DNA from: Candidatus Fermentibacteraceae bacterium | Lineage (GTDB): Bacteria; Fermentibacterota; Fermentibacteria; Fermentibacterales; JCC-6 | Length of the DNA: 18,568 nucleotides | NCBI GenBank assembly: GCA_021162285.1 | Contig: JAGGYZ010000251.1 | Location: 1 to 18,568, forward strand | Direction: 5' to 3' | In this document: piece after piece, positions 1 through 7,987 of the stretch | Position numbering within the stretch: position 1 is the stretch's first letter | Layout of the letters: each line of letters starts with the position of its first letter | Made by a program: the position numbers and the translations under genes | Notes under the pieces: model-generated | Seen by the model: only the letters and a program-made list of their open reading frames with translations | Database searches by the model: none | What the model was told of the DNA's origin: nothing

Positions 1-764
1 CCTGATGTGACATTAATCTTGAAATTCAACTGAGTGATCTTCGATAACCAGAGAGCTGTGTGCCAGGGCATAAAATTAGGTACTCCGTACTTCGATAAAC
101 CCTGACTGTTTTTGAAAGCTCTCTCCAACAGCCTCCAGATCACTCCCGAGTCAACAGGCCACCTGCTGTTTGCCATTACAGCAGTACTGTCCAGGGTGAG
201 CCTTTTGTAATCATCTATTCCCTGATCCTTAACATCTGCAAGCTGGCTTCTGTATATGTAGTTGCGGGTTTCGTATGACACTGCCTGGATGTTGTCGTGA
301 ATGGTTGATCTTTTGGGAAGATTGCCCCACCCGTAATTTTGAAAGTAACTGCGAATCGTTATAGAATCGACAATTCTGTCAGTTGCCCGTATATCAGTAA
401 CAGAGTCAAAGTAGCCTCTGAACAACATGAACAGGAATACAGTTTCTGACCTCATTCTGGGCCTGCCAATCCCAAGGGATATCCCAACCTCTTCCTCTGA
501 GGTTTCCAGAGAATCCGCAAATTCCTGCAGTTCCAGCCCAAGAGGTAAGGTCTGGCGGTCTCGCCAGGCTTTATCGGCAAGGCGTCTTTCCTTTTTGCTC
601 ATGGCATAGCAATCAAGATCATGCTCAATTTTCTTGAGAATCTTCGGATCTTTGTTAAGAAGAGCAAACCCTTCATGCAGGATGTCAGCGAAGTTTGTAT
701 CAACCTCAACAGGGAACAAAGTAGGGAAAGTATTGCTTTCTGGAGAAAAAGTGTTAGTTTTCAT
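1..764 (-). CDS. DDE transposase, N-terminal part (runs off left edge)
   Basis: An open frame without stops runs from ATG (complement of 762-764) to the left edge, giving 254 complete codons and no end. Residues 101-215 resemble the N-terminal and early catalytic region of IS5/IS1182/ISNCY-type transposases: an R-P-R-M-R-S-E-T block near 101-108, a polar segment, then L-D-S-T-A-V-M-A-N at 191-199. D192 is in the place of the first Asp of the DDE triad. The remaining acidic residues would lie beyond the window, so intactness cannot be judged. The family as a whole cuts and pastes its own element. Exact IS family is uncertain, since this is motif-level recognition only. The gene reads away from the efflux operon. 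Confidence 0.75.
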   Translation of the reverse strand, partial: MKTNTFSPESNTFPTLFPVEVDTNFADILHEGFALLNKDPKILKKIEHDLDCYAMSKKERRLADKAWRDRQTLPLGLELQEFADSLETSEEEVGISLGIGRPRMRSETVFLFMLFRGYFDSVTDIRATDRIVDSITIRSYFQNYGWGNLPKRSTIHDNIQAVSYETRNYIYRSQLADVKDQGIDDYKRLTLDSTAVMANSRWPVDSGVIWRLLERAFKNSQGLSKYGVPNFMPWHTALWLSKITQLNFKINVTS

Positions 765-835
765 GTGCGCCGTTCTTTCGGTTAAGCATTTTTCTTTAGT
801 AGGGTAACTGCTTAATATATAACGAATTACGGCGC
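1..835 (-). mobile_element. Insertion sequence, partial, with end region near 767-835
   Basis: The transposase gene is preceded (on the minus strand) by an imperfect palindromic segment. GCGCCG at 767-772 faces CGGCGC at 830-835, and inside it TTAAGCA at 782-788 faces TGCTTAA at 809-815. Such inverted motifs just upstream of a transposase start fit an IS end. Placing the boundary at about 835 is inference: the other end is outside the window, so neither terminal repeats nor a target duplication can be compared. Confidence 0.45.
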
Positions 836-898
836 TTTTGTCAAGTTTTGTACAGAATATTATTGTTGATTATAGATTAGTATTAGGTTTTCGGATAG

Positions 899-1057
899 GC
901 TCTAGCTGTTTCTGTCTTTGTGCAAATTGCCAACTGGCCGGATGGATGGGAACTTATGGAACTTGCTGGCTCAATGATTTTTCTTTCAATTTTCCTATTC
1001 CCTGTCAATAGGTCAATATTTAACTATGCAATAGATAATCTGGAGAAGTCTGTGTGA
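899..1057 (+). pseudogene. Possible 3' remnant of a membrane-protein gene
   Basis: A frame open from just after a TAG (896-898) to TGA at 1055-1057 encodes about 52 residues. They include one strongly hydrophobic stretch (M-I-F-L-S-I-F-L-F-P) followed by a polar, basic/acidic tail ending E-K-S-V. The layout resembles the last transmembrane helix and tail of an integral membrane protein such as an ABC-2-type permease. No convincing start or ribosome site precedes it, and it lies beside an IS end, so a gene truncated by the insertion is a reasonable reading. It could equally be a chance ORF. Confidence 0.25.
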
Positions 1058-1090
1058 AAAGCAAGTAATATTAAGGAGACTTTGTAAAAT

Positions 1091-1105
1091 AATGAAGTTT
1101 TCATT
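1091..1105. repeat. 15-bp inverted repeat upstream of the efflux promoter
   Basis: AATGAA (1091-1096), a 3-base spacer and TTCATT (1100-1105) form a perfect palindrome that runs into the -35 box. It may be a regulator site or simply a chance AT-rich palindrome. Confidence 0.35.
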
Positions 1106-1132
1106 GACATGTATTGCCTGCTTGCTTATATA
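1104..1132 (+). promoter_or_regulatory. Sigma-70-type promoter for the efflux operon
   Basis: TTGACA at 1104-1109 is a perfect -35 consensus. It is separated by 17 bp from TATATA at 1127-1132, a good -10 hexamer. The TTG start of the first TetR gene is 35 bp downstream of the -10. No other comparable promoter is visible in 836-1167, so this probably drives the whole plus-strand operon. Confidence 0.7.
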
Positions 1133-1144
1133 CCACTAAGTAAG
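1121..1144. promoter_or_regulatory. Putative TetR operator overlapping the -10
   Basis: CTTGCTTA (1121-1128), 8 bp, TAAGTAAG (1137-1144) form an inverted repeat with 7 of 8 positions matching. It covers the -10 box and the likely transcription start. A 24-bp dyad in this position is where a TetR-family repressor would block its own operon. Which of the two TetR proteins binds is unknown. Confidence 0.5.
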
Positions 1145-1154
1145 TATTCAAGAA

Positions 1155-1159
1155 AGGAG
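1155..1159 (+). promoter_or_regulatory. Ribosome binding site selecting a TTG start
   Basis: AGGAG inside AAAGGAGA sits 8 nt before TTG at 1168. No ATG lies in frame nearby, so the Shine-Dalgarno sequence decides for the TTG codon. Confidence 0.65.
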
Positions 1160-1167
1160 ATTGAGAA

Positions 1168-1785
1168 TTGCATAATTCCAAAGAAACTAGGGAAATGATA
1201 CTTGATACCGGTATAGAGTTATTTGCCAGGGAATCTTTTGCCAGTGTTTCAATGTCTGATATTGCTGAAGCCTGCGGCTTAACTAAACCCTCCATTTACT
1301 ACCATTTCAAGAACAAACAAGGACTGTTTATTGCTTTGGCCCAGAGGATTCACGAGCGGATTAAATCAGAATTGATGACCATTATTGAGTTAGATCTTCC
1401 CTTAAGAGAAACACTTATTCTAATAGCCGAGGCTCGGTTCGAGTCTCTCGAGAAACAACCGGATCTGGTTCGAACGCATCTTTCTTTTCTCTTTGTCCCC
1501 GATATAAGAGACCTTATCGATTCCCTGCAGGATGATATTATGGCACTGCAGCAGTTAATAATTCCAAAATTTACAGAGGCAATTGCTGTTGGAGAGATAA
1601 AGTCTTCTACTGACCCTCTACTCACTTCAATAATGTTTCACTCTACTTTGAATACTTATTTGATTCGTGCTCTTCATGGATTCATGGATAGCGAGGAATC
1701 GCCTGCGGCTGAAACTGTTGTTGATGCTATTCTGGACGGAATCAGCACTGAAAATTACCGAAAAAAGAGAGAGATCAATAAATGA
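1168..1785 (+). CDS. TetR/AcrR-family transcriptional regulator (first)
   Basis: This 205-aa protein has a typical TetR length. Residues 8-54 form the N-terminal DNA-binding domain: a helix with I-L-D-T-G-I-E-L-F, then the helix-turn-helix (about 29-49) ending in the family signature S-I-Y-Y-H-F-K-N-K. The rest is an all-helical ligand-binding and dimerisation domain without specific motifs. The start is TTG 1168, backed by a strong Shine-Dalgarno. Its TGA overlaps the ATG of the TolC-like gene (ATGA at 1782-1785), so the two are translationally coupled. As first gene behind a promoter containing a dyad, it is probably an autorepressor of the efflux operon, released by a pump substrate. That role is inference from position. 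It is homologous along its length to the TetR protein at the end of the same operon. Confidence 0.9.
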   Translation: MHNSKETREMILDTGIELFARESFASVSMSDIAEACGLTKPSIYYHFKNKQGLFIALAQRIHERIKSELMTIIELDLPLRETLILIAEARFESLEKQPDLVRTHLSFLFVPDIRDLIDSLQDDIMALQQLIIPKFTEAIAVGEIKSSTDPLLTSIMFHSTLNTYLIRALHGFMDSEESPAAETVVDAILDGISTENYRKKREINK

Positions 1786-3107
1786 AATCACTGACTCTGG
1801 TTTTAATAATCATCTACATTGCTGGAGCGGTTACTCTAGATGAGGCTATCCAGACCGCCCTCAGTTCCAGAAGCGATATTATTGCATCAAGAAATTCGCT
1901 TCAAAGTTCGATCTGGGAAGGTAGAGCAGCTTCTCTCTGGTTCCTTCCAAGAATATCCGCTGGCCTGACATATATTCACTCTGCGGATGTGCAGCAACTC
2001 GATATTCCCGGCATGGGTTCAATTTCCATGGGCAGCGAATATATGTCAGAGGCTGGTATTAATGTTGATGTACCAATCTATGTCCCACAAGCCGTAGCCG
2101 GAAGTAATCTGTCCGGGATTGCCACCGAGATGGCTGAAGCATCACTTACAGTAAGTGAGCAAAATACGGTTGAAGAAGTTACTGCAGTTTTCTATGGTGC
2201 CTTACTTGCCGAAGAACTTGCAGTAGTAGCCGAAGAAGCTCTATCAATCGCCGAGGAGGCTTACTCAGTTTCAAGAATTAAGTATGAGTCCGGAGTGATT
2301 TCTAGACTTGACCTTCTCCAAAGCGAGGTCGCCTGGGAGAATCGGAAACCAGGAGTTATTGAAACTAGAATGGCGGCAGAGAATGCTAGAACAGCACTTG
2401 CATTTGCCATGGGGCTTGAGATAAGAGAAGTAGTTCCGGAAGGATACCTTGAAGAACCACTTCCACTCGGTATCCCGGCATCGTTTGAAGAAGCGGAAAC
2501 CCTCATGAGAGAAAATAATCCTGATTTGGATATAGCGTCTGATCTCAGAGAGATGGGTTCATCACAGGTAAGAATGGCAAGGGCCGAATTCATGCCCAGT
2601 CTTCTGTTTCGCACTTCATACAGTTTTCAGGCAATGAGAGACGACTGGCATTTTACTGATACCGATTATGACAGAGATCTCAGCTTTATGATTTCGCTTC
2701 AGATTCCACTCTTTGACGGTTACTCGGACATATCCGGGTACAAATCTGCCCAAATGTCAAAACTTACTTCGGATGCCAATGCATTTGCCCTCGAGAACGC
2801 AGTCTCTTTTTCTCTTCAACAGGCATGGAGCAGTCTTGAGGCTGCACGGGAACGGGTGAATGCAACAGACTACACACTGCTTCAGGCTGAAGAAGTTGTT
2901 GAAATAGCCCAGGTGTCTTTTGAAACCGGAGTAATCAGTCAGCTGGAAATGGATCAGGCTCTTCTTGCTCTCACAATGGCTAGAACAAACAGGGCAGCTG
3001 CCCTGTTCAGCCTCAGGGTAGCTGAAGCTTCTGTTCTGAGAGTGTGCGGAGCGCTTGACTGGTATTCCAAAGATAATACACTTACACTACATAAAATACA
3101 GGAGTAA
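1782..3107 (+). CDS. TolC-family outer-membrane efflux protein
   Basis: This 441-aa protein begins with a short hydrophobic signal peptide (about residues 1-17, ending A-G-A) and leads into L-D-E-A-I-Q-T-A-L, the usual opening helix of outer-membrane factors. Two homologous halves (roughly 18-210 and 225-435) carry the long amphipathic helices and strand insertions expected of a TolC trimer. Each half contains a motif of the form Y/F-x-x-G-V-I-S-x-L (for example Y-E-S-G-V-I-S-R-L and F-E-T-G-V-I-S-Q-L). The channel should span outer membrane and periplasm and dock to the fusion protein encoded 2 bp downstream. The start ATG overlaps the upstream TetR stop. Length is normal and nothing appears broken. 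Confidence 0.93.
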   Translation: MKSLTLVLIIIYIAGAVTLDEAIQTALSSRSDIIASRNSLQSSIWEGRAASLWFLPRISAGLTYIHSADVQQLDIPGMGSISMGSEYMSEAGINVDVPIYVPQAVAGSNLSGIATEMAEASLTVSEQNTVEEVTAVFYGALLAEELAVVAEEALSIAEEAYSVSRIKYESGVISRLDLLQSEVAWENRKPGVIETRMAAENARTALAFAMGLEIREVVPEGYLEEPLPLGIPASFEEAETLMRENNPDLDIASDLREMGSSQVRMARAEFMPSLLFRTSYSFQAMRDDWHFTDTDYDRDLSFMISLQIPLFDGYSDISGYKSAQMSKLTSDANAFALENAVSFSLQQAWSSLEAARERVNATDYTLLQAEEVVEIAQVSFETGVISQLEMDQALLALTMARTNRAAALFSLRVAEASVLRVCGALDWYSKDNTLTLHKIQE

Positions 3108-3109
3108 AC

Positions 3110-4171
3110 ATGAAAACTACTTATATGCCGTTAGTTGTAGCACTAATTGTCTTGTTTACCGGTTGCGGAGGTACTGACGAGACAGAGGGAAAAGCCGTAC
3201 CTGTGGCTTCAATCGAGATTAGAACTGCTGAGATTACCAGAAAGATAATGGTTGATGCTCGACTTGAAGGAATAGAAGAGGCAGTTATTTACGCAGCGAT
3301 GCCGGGGATTATTGAAGGAGTTCTCGTTCGTGAAGGCGACACCGTTATACAGGGTCAGCAATTAGTTCAACTTGATTCCGATCAGCAGACAAGTGCCGGA
3401 ACTGCTGCGGCTAGTGCCGCAGTCAGTGCTGCCAGGGCTAATGCTGATAATGCCGCAACCAACCTGGAGAGGCTTTCAATGCTCTTTGAAGCAGGCAGTG
3501 TAAGCGAGCAGCAATATGATGCTGCTTCCGCAGGTGCTACTGCTGCAGCTGCAGCTGTGAACAGGGCTTACGCTGGCTATACTCAGGCCAGGACTTTGAG
3601 TGATCGCTCTTGCATCGAAGCCCCCTTCGACGGTGTTGTGGGAAGAATATGGGCCAGAACTGGAAATCCCGCCATGGGTCAACCGCTTATTTCAATAGTC
3701 AATCCTTCCGGTGTAAAAGCTCATGTATATGTTTCTGAGAATCATATACATGAGCTCTCTGCAGGTCTTCCTGCTGTTATCACCCTAAGCTCTCTCGGAG
3801 GAACCTCTTACCCTGGTGTGGTTTCTGCAGCATCTTCAGTTGTGGATCCTGTATCCGGACTTGTTCCAGTTGAAATCCAGTTCGAAGATTCCCATGGTCT
3901 TATAAGGCCTGGCATGACAGGAAGAATAACCATTGAGGTTGAGACAAAGGAAGCCCTTGTAATACCAGAGTCAGCGTTGCTAAGAACTGTCGAGGGTAAC
4001 CAGGTTGCTCTTGTAGTTAACGGAGTGGCTGAGTTAAGAGGAATAGAAACAGGCATTTTCTCTGAAGGAATGGTTGAAGTAATATCGGGTCTTTCTTCCG
4101 GTGATTCCTTGATTGTCCGAGGTCAGAGCCGTGTCGCTGATGGCTCAGAAGTGGTATTGGTGTCAGAATGA
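3110..4171 (+). CDS. RND efflux periplasmic adaptor (membrane-fusion lipoprotein)
   Basis: This 353-aa HlyD/AcrA-type adaptor has an N-terminal signal ending L-F-T-G-C-G-G, with Cys19 as the probable lipidation site. Phe at -3 is a slightly atypical lipobox. A biotinyl-lipoyl-like half (A-A-M-P-G-I-I-E-G-V-L-V-R-E-G-D, about 61-80) is followed by an alanine-rich coiled-coil hairpin (about 90-160). Then come the second lipoyl half (A-P-F-D-G-V-V-G-R-I), a beta-barrel and the membrane-proximal domain near the C-terminus. AGGAG precedes the ATG at good spacing. The stop overlaps the pump start (ATGA at 4168-4171). It bridges the RND pump and TolC-like channel in the periplasm. Confidence 0.93.
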   Translation: MKTTYMPLVVALIVLFTGCGGTDETEGKAVPVASIEIRTAEITRKIMVDARLEGIEEAVIYAAMPGIIEGVLVREGDTVIQGQQLVQLDSDQQTSAGTAAASAAVSAARANADNAATNLERLSMLFEAGSVSEQQYDAASAGATAAAAAVNRAYAGYTQARTLSDRSCIEAPFDGVVGRIWARTGNPAMGQPLISIVNPSGVKAHVYVSENHIHELSAGLPAVITLSSLGGTSYPGVVSAASSVVDPVSGLVPVEIQFEDSHGLIRPGMTGRITIEVETKEALVIPESALLRTVEGNQVALVVNGVAELRGIETGIFSEGMVEVISGLSSGDSLIVRGQSRVADGSEVVLVSE

Positions 4172-7100
4172 GATTACCGGAAATAGCTGTACGCCGTAGT
4201 ATCTCGATGATTATGGTATTTATTGCATTTATCGGATTCGGAATATTCTCTCTTTCACAGCTCGGTCTGGATCTTTTCCCAAAACTTGAATTCCCGCAGA
4301 TTGTGATTGTAAGCATGATGCGTGGAACCGGTCCGGAGGAAATGGAACGGCTGGTTACAGATGTTCTTGAAGAATCTGTTTCCCAGGTTATGAATCTTAA
4401 GAATATTGAATCAACCTCCGGCTCTGGTAGCAGTGTTATTTTCGCTGAGTTCGAATGGGGAACCGACATGAACCAGGCGGAGATTGATATTCGCAATGCA
4501 CTGGATCTCTATGAAGATCAGCTTCCTGAAGATGTAACTGATCCAATGGTAATTGCTCTTGATCCCAGTCTCTCTCCGATAATGTTTCTTTCTTTCTCAA
4601 GTGACGTTTTAAACGAAGCAGAGTTGAGATATTTAATAGAGAATGATATTGAGCCACTCATCAACAGGATTGACGGAGTTGGTTCCACCATGACCAGAGG
4701 TGGAATTGAGGAACAGATAAATGTTGATGTCAATCCGATAATTCTCTCCGAACAAGGACTTTCTTTAAGCCAGCTTGTAGGAGCACTCAGTTCAGTAAGG
4801 GAAGACGTACCGGCAGGTGATTTCAGCTTCAACGGAACCTACATGAACATGAAGGTAGAAACAGCATTTCATAGCCTTGAAGAGATCGGGCGTCTTGTTG
4901 TTGGACAGAACGCGGGGATGCCAGTTCAACTTCAAAATGTTGCATCTATTTATCGCGGGTACAAAGATATAAAATCAATTGTTCGTGTAGATGGCAGCAG
5001 TTCAGTAGTTATGGTTGTTTTCAGGCGGGCTGACGCCAATACTGTCAATGTCTGCGGGAGGGTTATTGATTCCCTTTCCGAAATTGATGACAGCTTTGGA
5101 AGTGCGTTCTCTTCAAGTATAGTGTTCAGTCAAGCTGATTTCATAAACAAATCGATAATGAATCTTGCTGATACAGGTTTGATTGCGCTAGTTGTGGCGT
5201 CGCTTGTTCTTCTTTTCTTCCTGCGATCCTGGAGGACTTCTCTCGTGGTCGCAATCTCAATTCCGGTCTCCGTTATTCTCTGCTTCATTGCATTGAGGTT
5301 GTTCGATGTCACCCTAAATCTGATTTCACTTTCCGGCCTTGTTCTCTCTGTTGGTATGCTTGTTGATAACTCAATTGTTGTCCTTGAAAATATTTTCAGA
5401 CACAGAGAAATGGGGCAGTCACCACAGCAAGCATCCATCGCTGCCACTGAAGAAGTTGGTATGGCCATTACTGCATCAACTCTTACCACTATAGTCGTTT
5501 TCCTCCCGATTCTCTTCGTTCCGGGTATAACAGGTATGATGTTCAGAGACATGAGTCTGACGATCAGTTTTACTATTATCATGTCACTTTTTGTTGCCCT
5601 TACTCTTGTTCCTCTTCTTGCTTCAAAAACAAAGAATCTGGTTTCATCTCACAAAAAGGGGTCAATTGCTCACAAGCATTCACTTAAAATGGACGGGGTA
5701 CTTGAAAAGTATAAAGCCCTGCTGCAAAAAGCCCTGACCAGAAAGAAATCGATAATCCTTGGAACAGTTGTTCTTCTGGTTATATCCCTACTGGTTATGC
5801 AGACAATTCCCAGGGAGTTCATGGAACAGCCTGATATGGGATTTATTAGCCTGAATGCTGAAAGAACTTTTGGAACAGATCTCGAATCAACTGATAGCAC
5901 TGCAAATGTAATAGAAATGCAGTTGAGAGAACTTTTGGGTGATGACTTACAGTCAATGTATGTAAAAATTGGACAAGAAGGCGGAATGGAAGCCGTCATG
6001 GGAGACGTTGGTCCCAATCAGATGTCCTTCATGATGCGGCTTTGCGATGTGACTGATCGAGAAAAGTCAGTTTCGGCGTACAAAGATGAAATCCGCAACA
6101 TGCTGGATGAAATGCCTGATATTCAGTACGACATGGAAAAATCATCACAAATGATGATGGGCAGTTCCAACGATGTGGAGATAACTCTTTACGGAGATGA
6201 TCTGGAAGAATTGCGATCTGTTGCTGAGCAGATAGGTGTAGAGCTATCCAGCATTCCCGGAACGAAAGAAGTCACTACATCTATTGATGCTCATTCTACA
6301 GAGCTTTCGTTTGTTCCGGGGTATGTTCAGCTTGCAATGCGAGGTCTCTCGCCTGCTTTTGTCTCAGGCGAGCTTTCAACGGCTTTTCAGGGAGCTCCTG
6401 CAACCTTCTACAGGGAAATAGATGATGAGTTTGATGTTGTTGTAAGATTGGCTCCTGAGTTCAGAGATTCACAGGAAGATTTCAGGGCTTTTACCATCGC
6501 CGGGATGCCGCTAGATGGTTTGGGCACCTTCGTTGAAAGAATTGCTTCACCTGAAATTGCAAGACGGAATCAGTCCAGAGTTGCTTCCATCTTCTGTGCT
6601 GTTTCGGGAAGATCCCTCGGTGATGTTGCCAAAGATGTTGATGTAATGATGGATACTTTGGATACAAGAGGGATGAGATTCGAAGTAGGTGGACAGACCG
6701 AGGATATGAAGGAAACATTGCTCTTCCTTGGTCTTGCTGTAATTGTTGCAGCTTTGCTGGTGTATATGGTTATGGCAGGTCAGTTCGAGAGTCTATTGGA
6801 ACCCTTCATAATAATACTAACCATACCGATGGCTCTTATAGGAGTAATCTGGACTCTCTTCATAACTGGAACCACGATCTCAGTAACCTCTCTTATAGGG
6901 ATTGTTCTACTGGCTGGCATTGTGGTTAATAACGGTATTGTTCTTATTGACTATGCCAATCGACTCCGAGCTGATGGTATGGATATTGTCAATGCAATAG
7001 TTACCAGTGGAGTTACCAGATTCCGTCCAATTCTCATGACTGCATTAACCACCATTCTGGCACTTGCCCCCCTTGCACTTGGTCTGGGGGAGGGTTCTGA

Positions 7101-7254
7101 AATGTGGGCACCCATGGCGATATCTGTAATGGGCGGTCTGACTGTTGCTACAGCATTAACCCTTTTCCTGGTTCCATGCCTTTACGTAGTTCTGGGCTCT
7201 CACAAGCGTTTCGCAAAGTATGCGCGCAAATTCAAGACTGATGATAAAAATTAA
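4168..7254 (+). CDS. RND-family efflux pump (HAE1/AcrB-like inner-membrane transporter)
   Basis: This 1028-aa protein has the usual length of a hydrophobe/amphiphile RND pump. It shows TM1 at about 10-32, a large periplasmic loop to about 330, TM2-6, a second loop, and TM7-12 after about 850. In TM4 the motif G-M-L-V-D-N-S-I-V-V-L-E-N-I places D400 at AcrB D407, with N401 at D408. In TM10, V-V-N-N-G-I-V-L-I-D-Y places N921 at AcrB K940. R-F-R-P-I-L-M-T in TM11 is conserved. The single-Asp proton site recurs, as I recall, in many non-enterobacterial RND pumps. It uses the proton gradient to export drugs, detergents or metabolites through the adaptor and TolC-like channel. The substrate cannot be read from sequence. 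Confidence 0.93.
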   Translation: MRLPEIAVRRSISMIMVFIAFIGFGIFSLSQLGLDLFPKLEFPQIVIVSMMRGTGPEEMERLVTDVLEESVSQVMNLKNIESTSGSGSSVIFAEFEWGTDMNQAEIDIRNALDLYEDQLPEDVTDPMVIALDPSLSPIMFLSFSSDVLNEAELRYLIENDIEPLINRIDGVGSTMTRGGIEEQINVDVNPIILSEQGLSLSQLVGALSSVREDVPAGDFSFNGTYMNMKVETAFHSLEEIGRLVVGQNAGMPVQLQNVASIYRGYKDIKSIVRVDGSSSVVMVVFRRADANTVNVCGRVIDSLSEIDDSFGSAFSSSIVFSQADFINKSIMNLADTGLIALVVASLVLLFFLRSWRTSLVVAISIPVSVILCFIALRLFDVTLNLISLSGLVLSVGMLVDNSIVVLENIFRHREMGQSPQQASIAATEEVGMAITASTLTTIVVFLPILFVPGITGMMFRDMSLTISFTIIMSLFVALTLVPLLASKTKNLVSSHKKGSIAHKHSLKMDGVLEKYKALLQKALTRKKSIILGTVVLLVISLLVMQTIPREFMEQPDMGFISLNAERTFGTDLESTDSTANVIEMQLRELLGDDLQSMYVKIGQEGGMEAVMGDVGPNQMSFMMRLCDVTDREKSVSAYKDEIRNMLDEMPDIQYDMEKSSQMMMGSSNDVEITLYGDDLEELRSVAEQIGVELSSIPGTKEVTTSIDAHSTELSFVPGYVQLAMRGLSPAFVSGELSTAFQGAPATFYREIDDEFDVVVRLAPEFRDSQEDFRAFTIAGMPLDGLGTFVERIASPEIARRNQSRVASIFCAVSGRSLGDVAKDVDVMMDTLDTRGMRFEVGGQTEDMKETLLFLGLAVIVAALLVYMVMAGQFESLLEPFIIILTIPMALIGVIWTLFITGTTISVTSLIGIVLLAGIVVNNGIVLIDYANRLRADGMDIVNAIVTSGVTRFRPILMTALTTILALAPLALGLGEGSEMWAPMAISVMGGLTVATALTLFLVPCLYVVLGSHKRFAKYARKFKTDDKN

Positions 7255-7286
7255 TCTCTCTATTGTATTTGATAAGGGGTAGTAAA

Positions 7287-7853
7287 ATGACGAAGAACCT
7301 GATTCTCAAGAAAACACTTGAGCTGCTAACGGAATCAAGTTATTCCAATGTTTCCATGAAGATGATAGCTAAGGCTTGTGATATATCTGAGCCGGCAATC
7401 TATTATCACTTTAAGAACAAGAATGAACTTTTTAATAATCTTGCTATGTCCATTCTTGAACAGTCTCGGGAACTATTCAAGTCTGCACTGCAATTGGACT
7501 TATCACTCCATGATACTCTTGTTGTTATTGCAGATAACTACTTGACCGGGCTTGAAGATTTTCCCAATTTTCCTAAAGCCTATCTTGCTCTTGTCACTGA
7601 CCCTTCTTTTAAAGTGGTAGTTGACAATTTGCAGAATGAAATAGACAACGTCCAGCTTCTTCTCATTCAACTATTTTCCCGTGAACAGTTAAGGGGAGAA
7701 ATTGGAATGGATGTTGATGTTGAAGTAGTATGCCGTATGTTCAGAGGAGCTATTATTGAGTTTATGATGAGCAGTACTTATCTGAATAAAACTGAAATAC
7801 CCAAGTCTGAAACTATTGTGCAAATACTGCTGCAGGGCGTACTGAAAAGGTAA
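7287..7853 (+). CDS. TetR/AcrR-family transcriptional regulator (second)
   Basis: From ATG 7287 this encodes 188 aa. AAGGGG at 7274-7279 is 7 nt upstream, so this ATG is preferred to the in-frame TTG at 7263, which lacks a ribosome site. The N-terminal domain ends with A-I-Y-Y-H-F-K-N-K, nearly identical to the first TetR protein. The C-terminal domains also align in order: L-D-L-S-L-H-D-T-L-V-V-I-A matches L-D-L-P-L-R-E-T-L-I-L-I-A, and N-L-Q-N-E-I matches S-L-Q-D-D-I. It starts 32 bp after the RND stop with no visible promoter, so it is probably the last gene of the operon. It may repress the same promoter, alone or as a heterodimer with the first. That is inference. Confidence 0.88.
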   Translation: MTKNLILKKTLELLTESSYSNVSMKMIAKACDISEPAIYYHFKNKNELFNNLAMSILEQSRELFKSALQLDLSLHDTLVVIADNYLTGLEDFPNFPKAYLALVTDPSFKVVVDNLQNEIDNVQLLLIQLFSREQLRGEIGMDVDVEVVCRMFRGAIIEFMMSSTYLNKTEIPKSETIVQILLQGVLKR

Positions 7854-7874
7854 GACTTCCAGAAGTATGCAAGG

Positions 7875-7903
7875 GGCCTGAGGATAACTCTCGTCCCCAG
7901 GCC
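7875..7903 (+). terminator. Terminator-like hairpin after the efflux operon
   Basis: GGCCTGAGG (7875-7883), an 11-nt loop and CCCCAGGCC (7895-7903) pair with one mismatch in nine, 22 bp after the second TetR stop. The following bases (ATTCTCGC) are not a proper U-tract, so termination may be weak or factor-assisted. A small ATTCT-CGC-AGAAT hairpin follows at 7904-7916. Confidence 0.45.
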
Positions 7904-7940
7904 ATTCTCGCAGAATGCAGTTTAATCTGAGGAGGGTCTA

Positions 7941-7957
7941 ATACCCCGCCCCTTGGG
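7941..7957. repeat. Left copy of 17-bp direct repeat, with hairpin to 7960
   Basis: Identical to 8438-8454. Its 3' half pairs as CGCCCC/GGGGCG (7947-7952 with 7955-7960). A fully symmetric hairpin would continue GGGGTAT, but here it is followed by AACAATC. Confidence 0.8.
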
Positions 7958-7987
7958 GCGAACAATCAGTTTTTGTATTCTTGGTGC

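Noticed and set aside
7263..7286. TTG at 7263 as start of the second TetR gene
   Set aside because: No ribosome site before it; AAGGGG is well placed for the ATG at 7287, which gives the normal TetR N-terminus.
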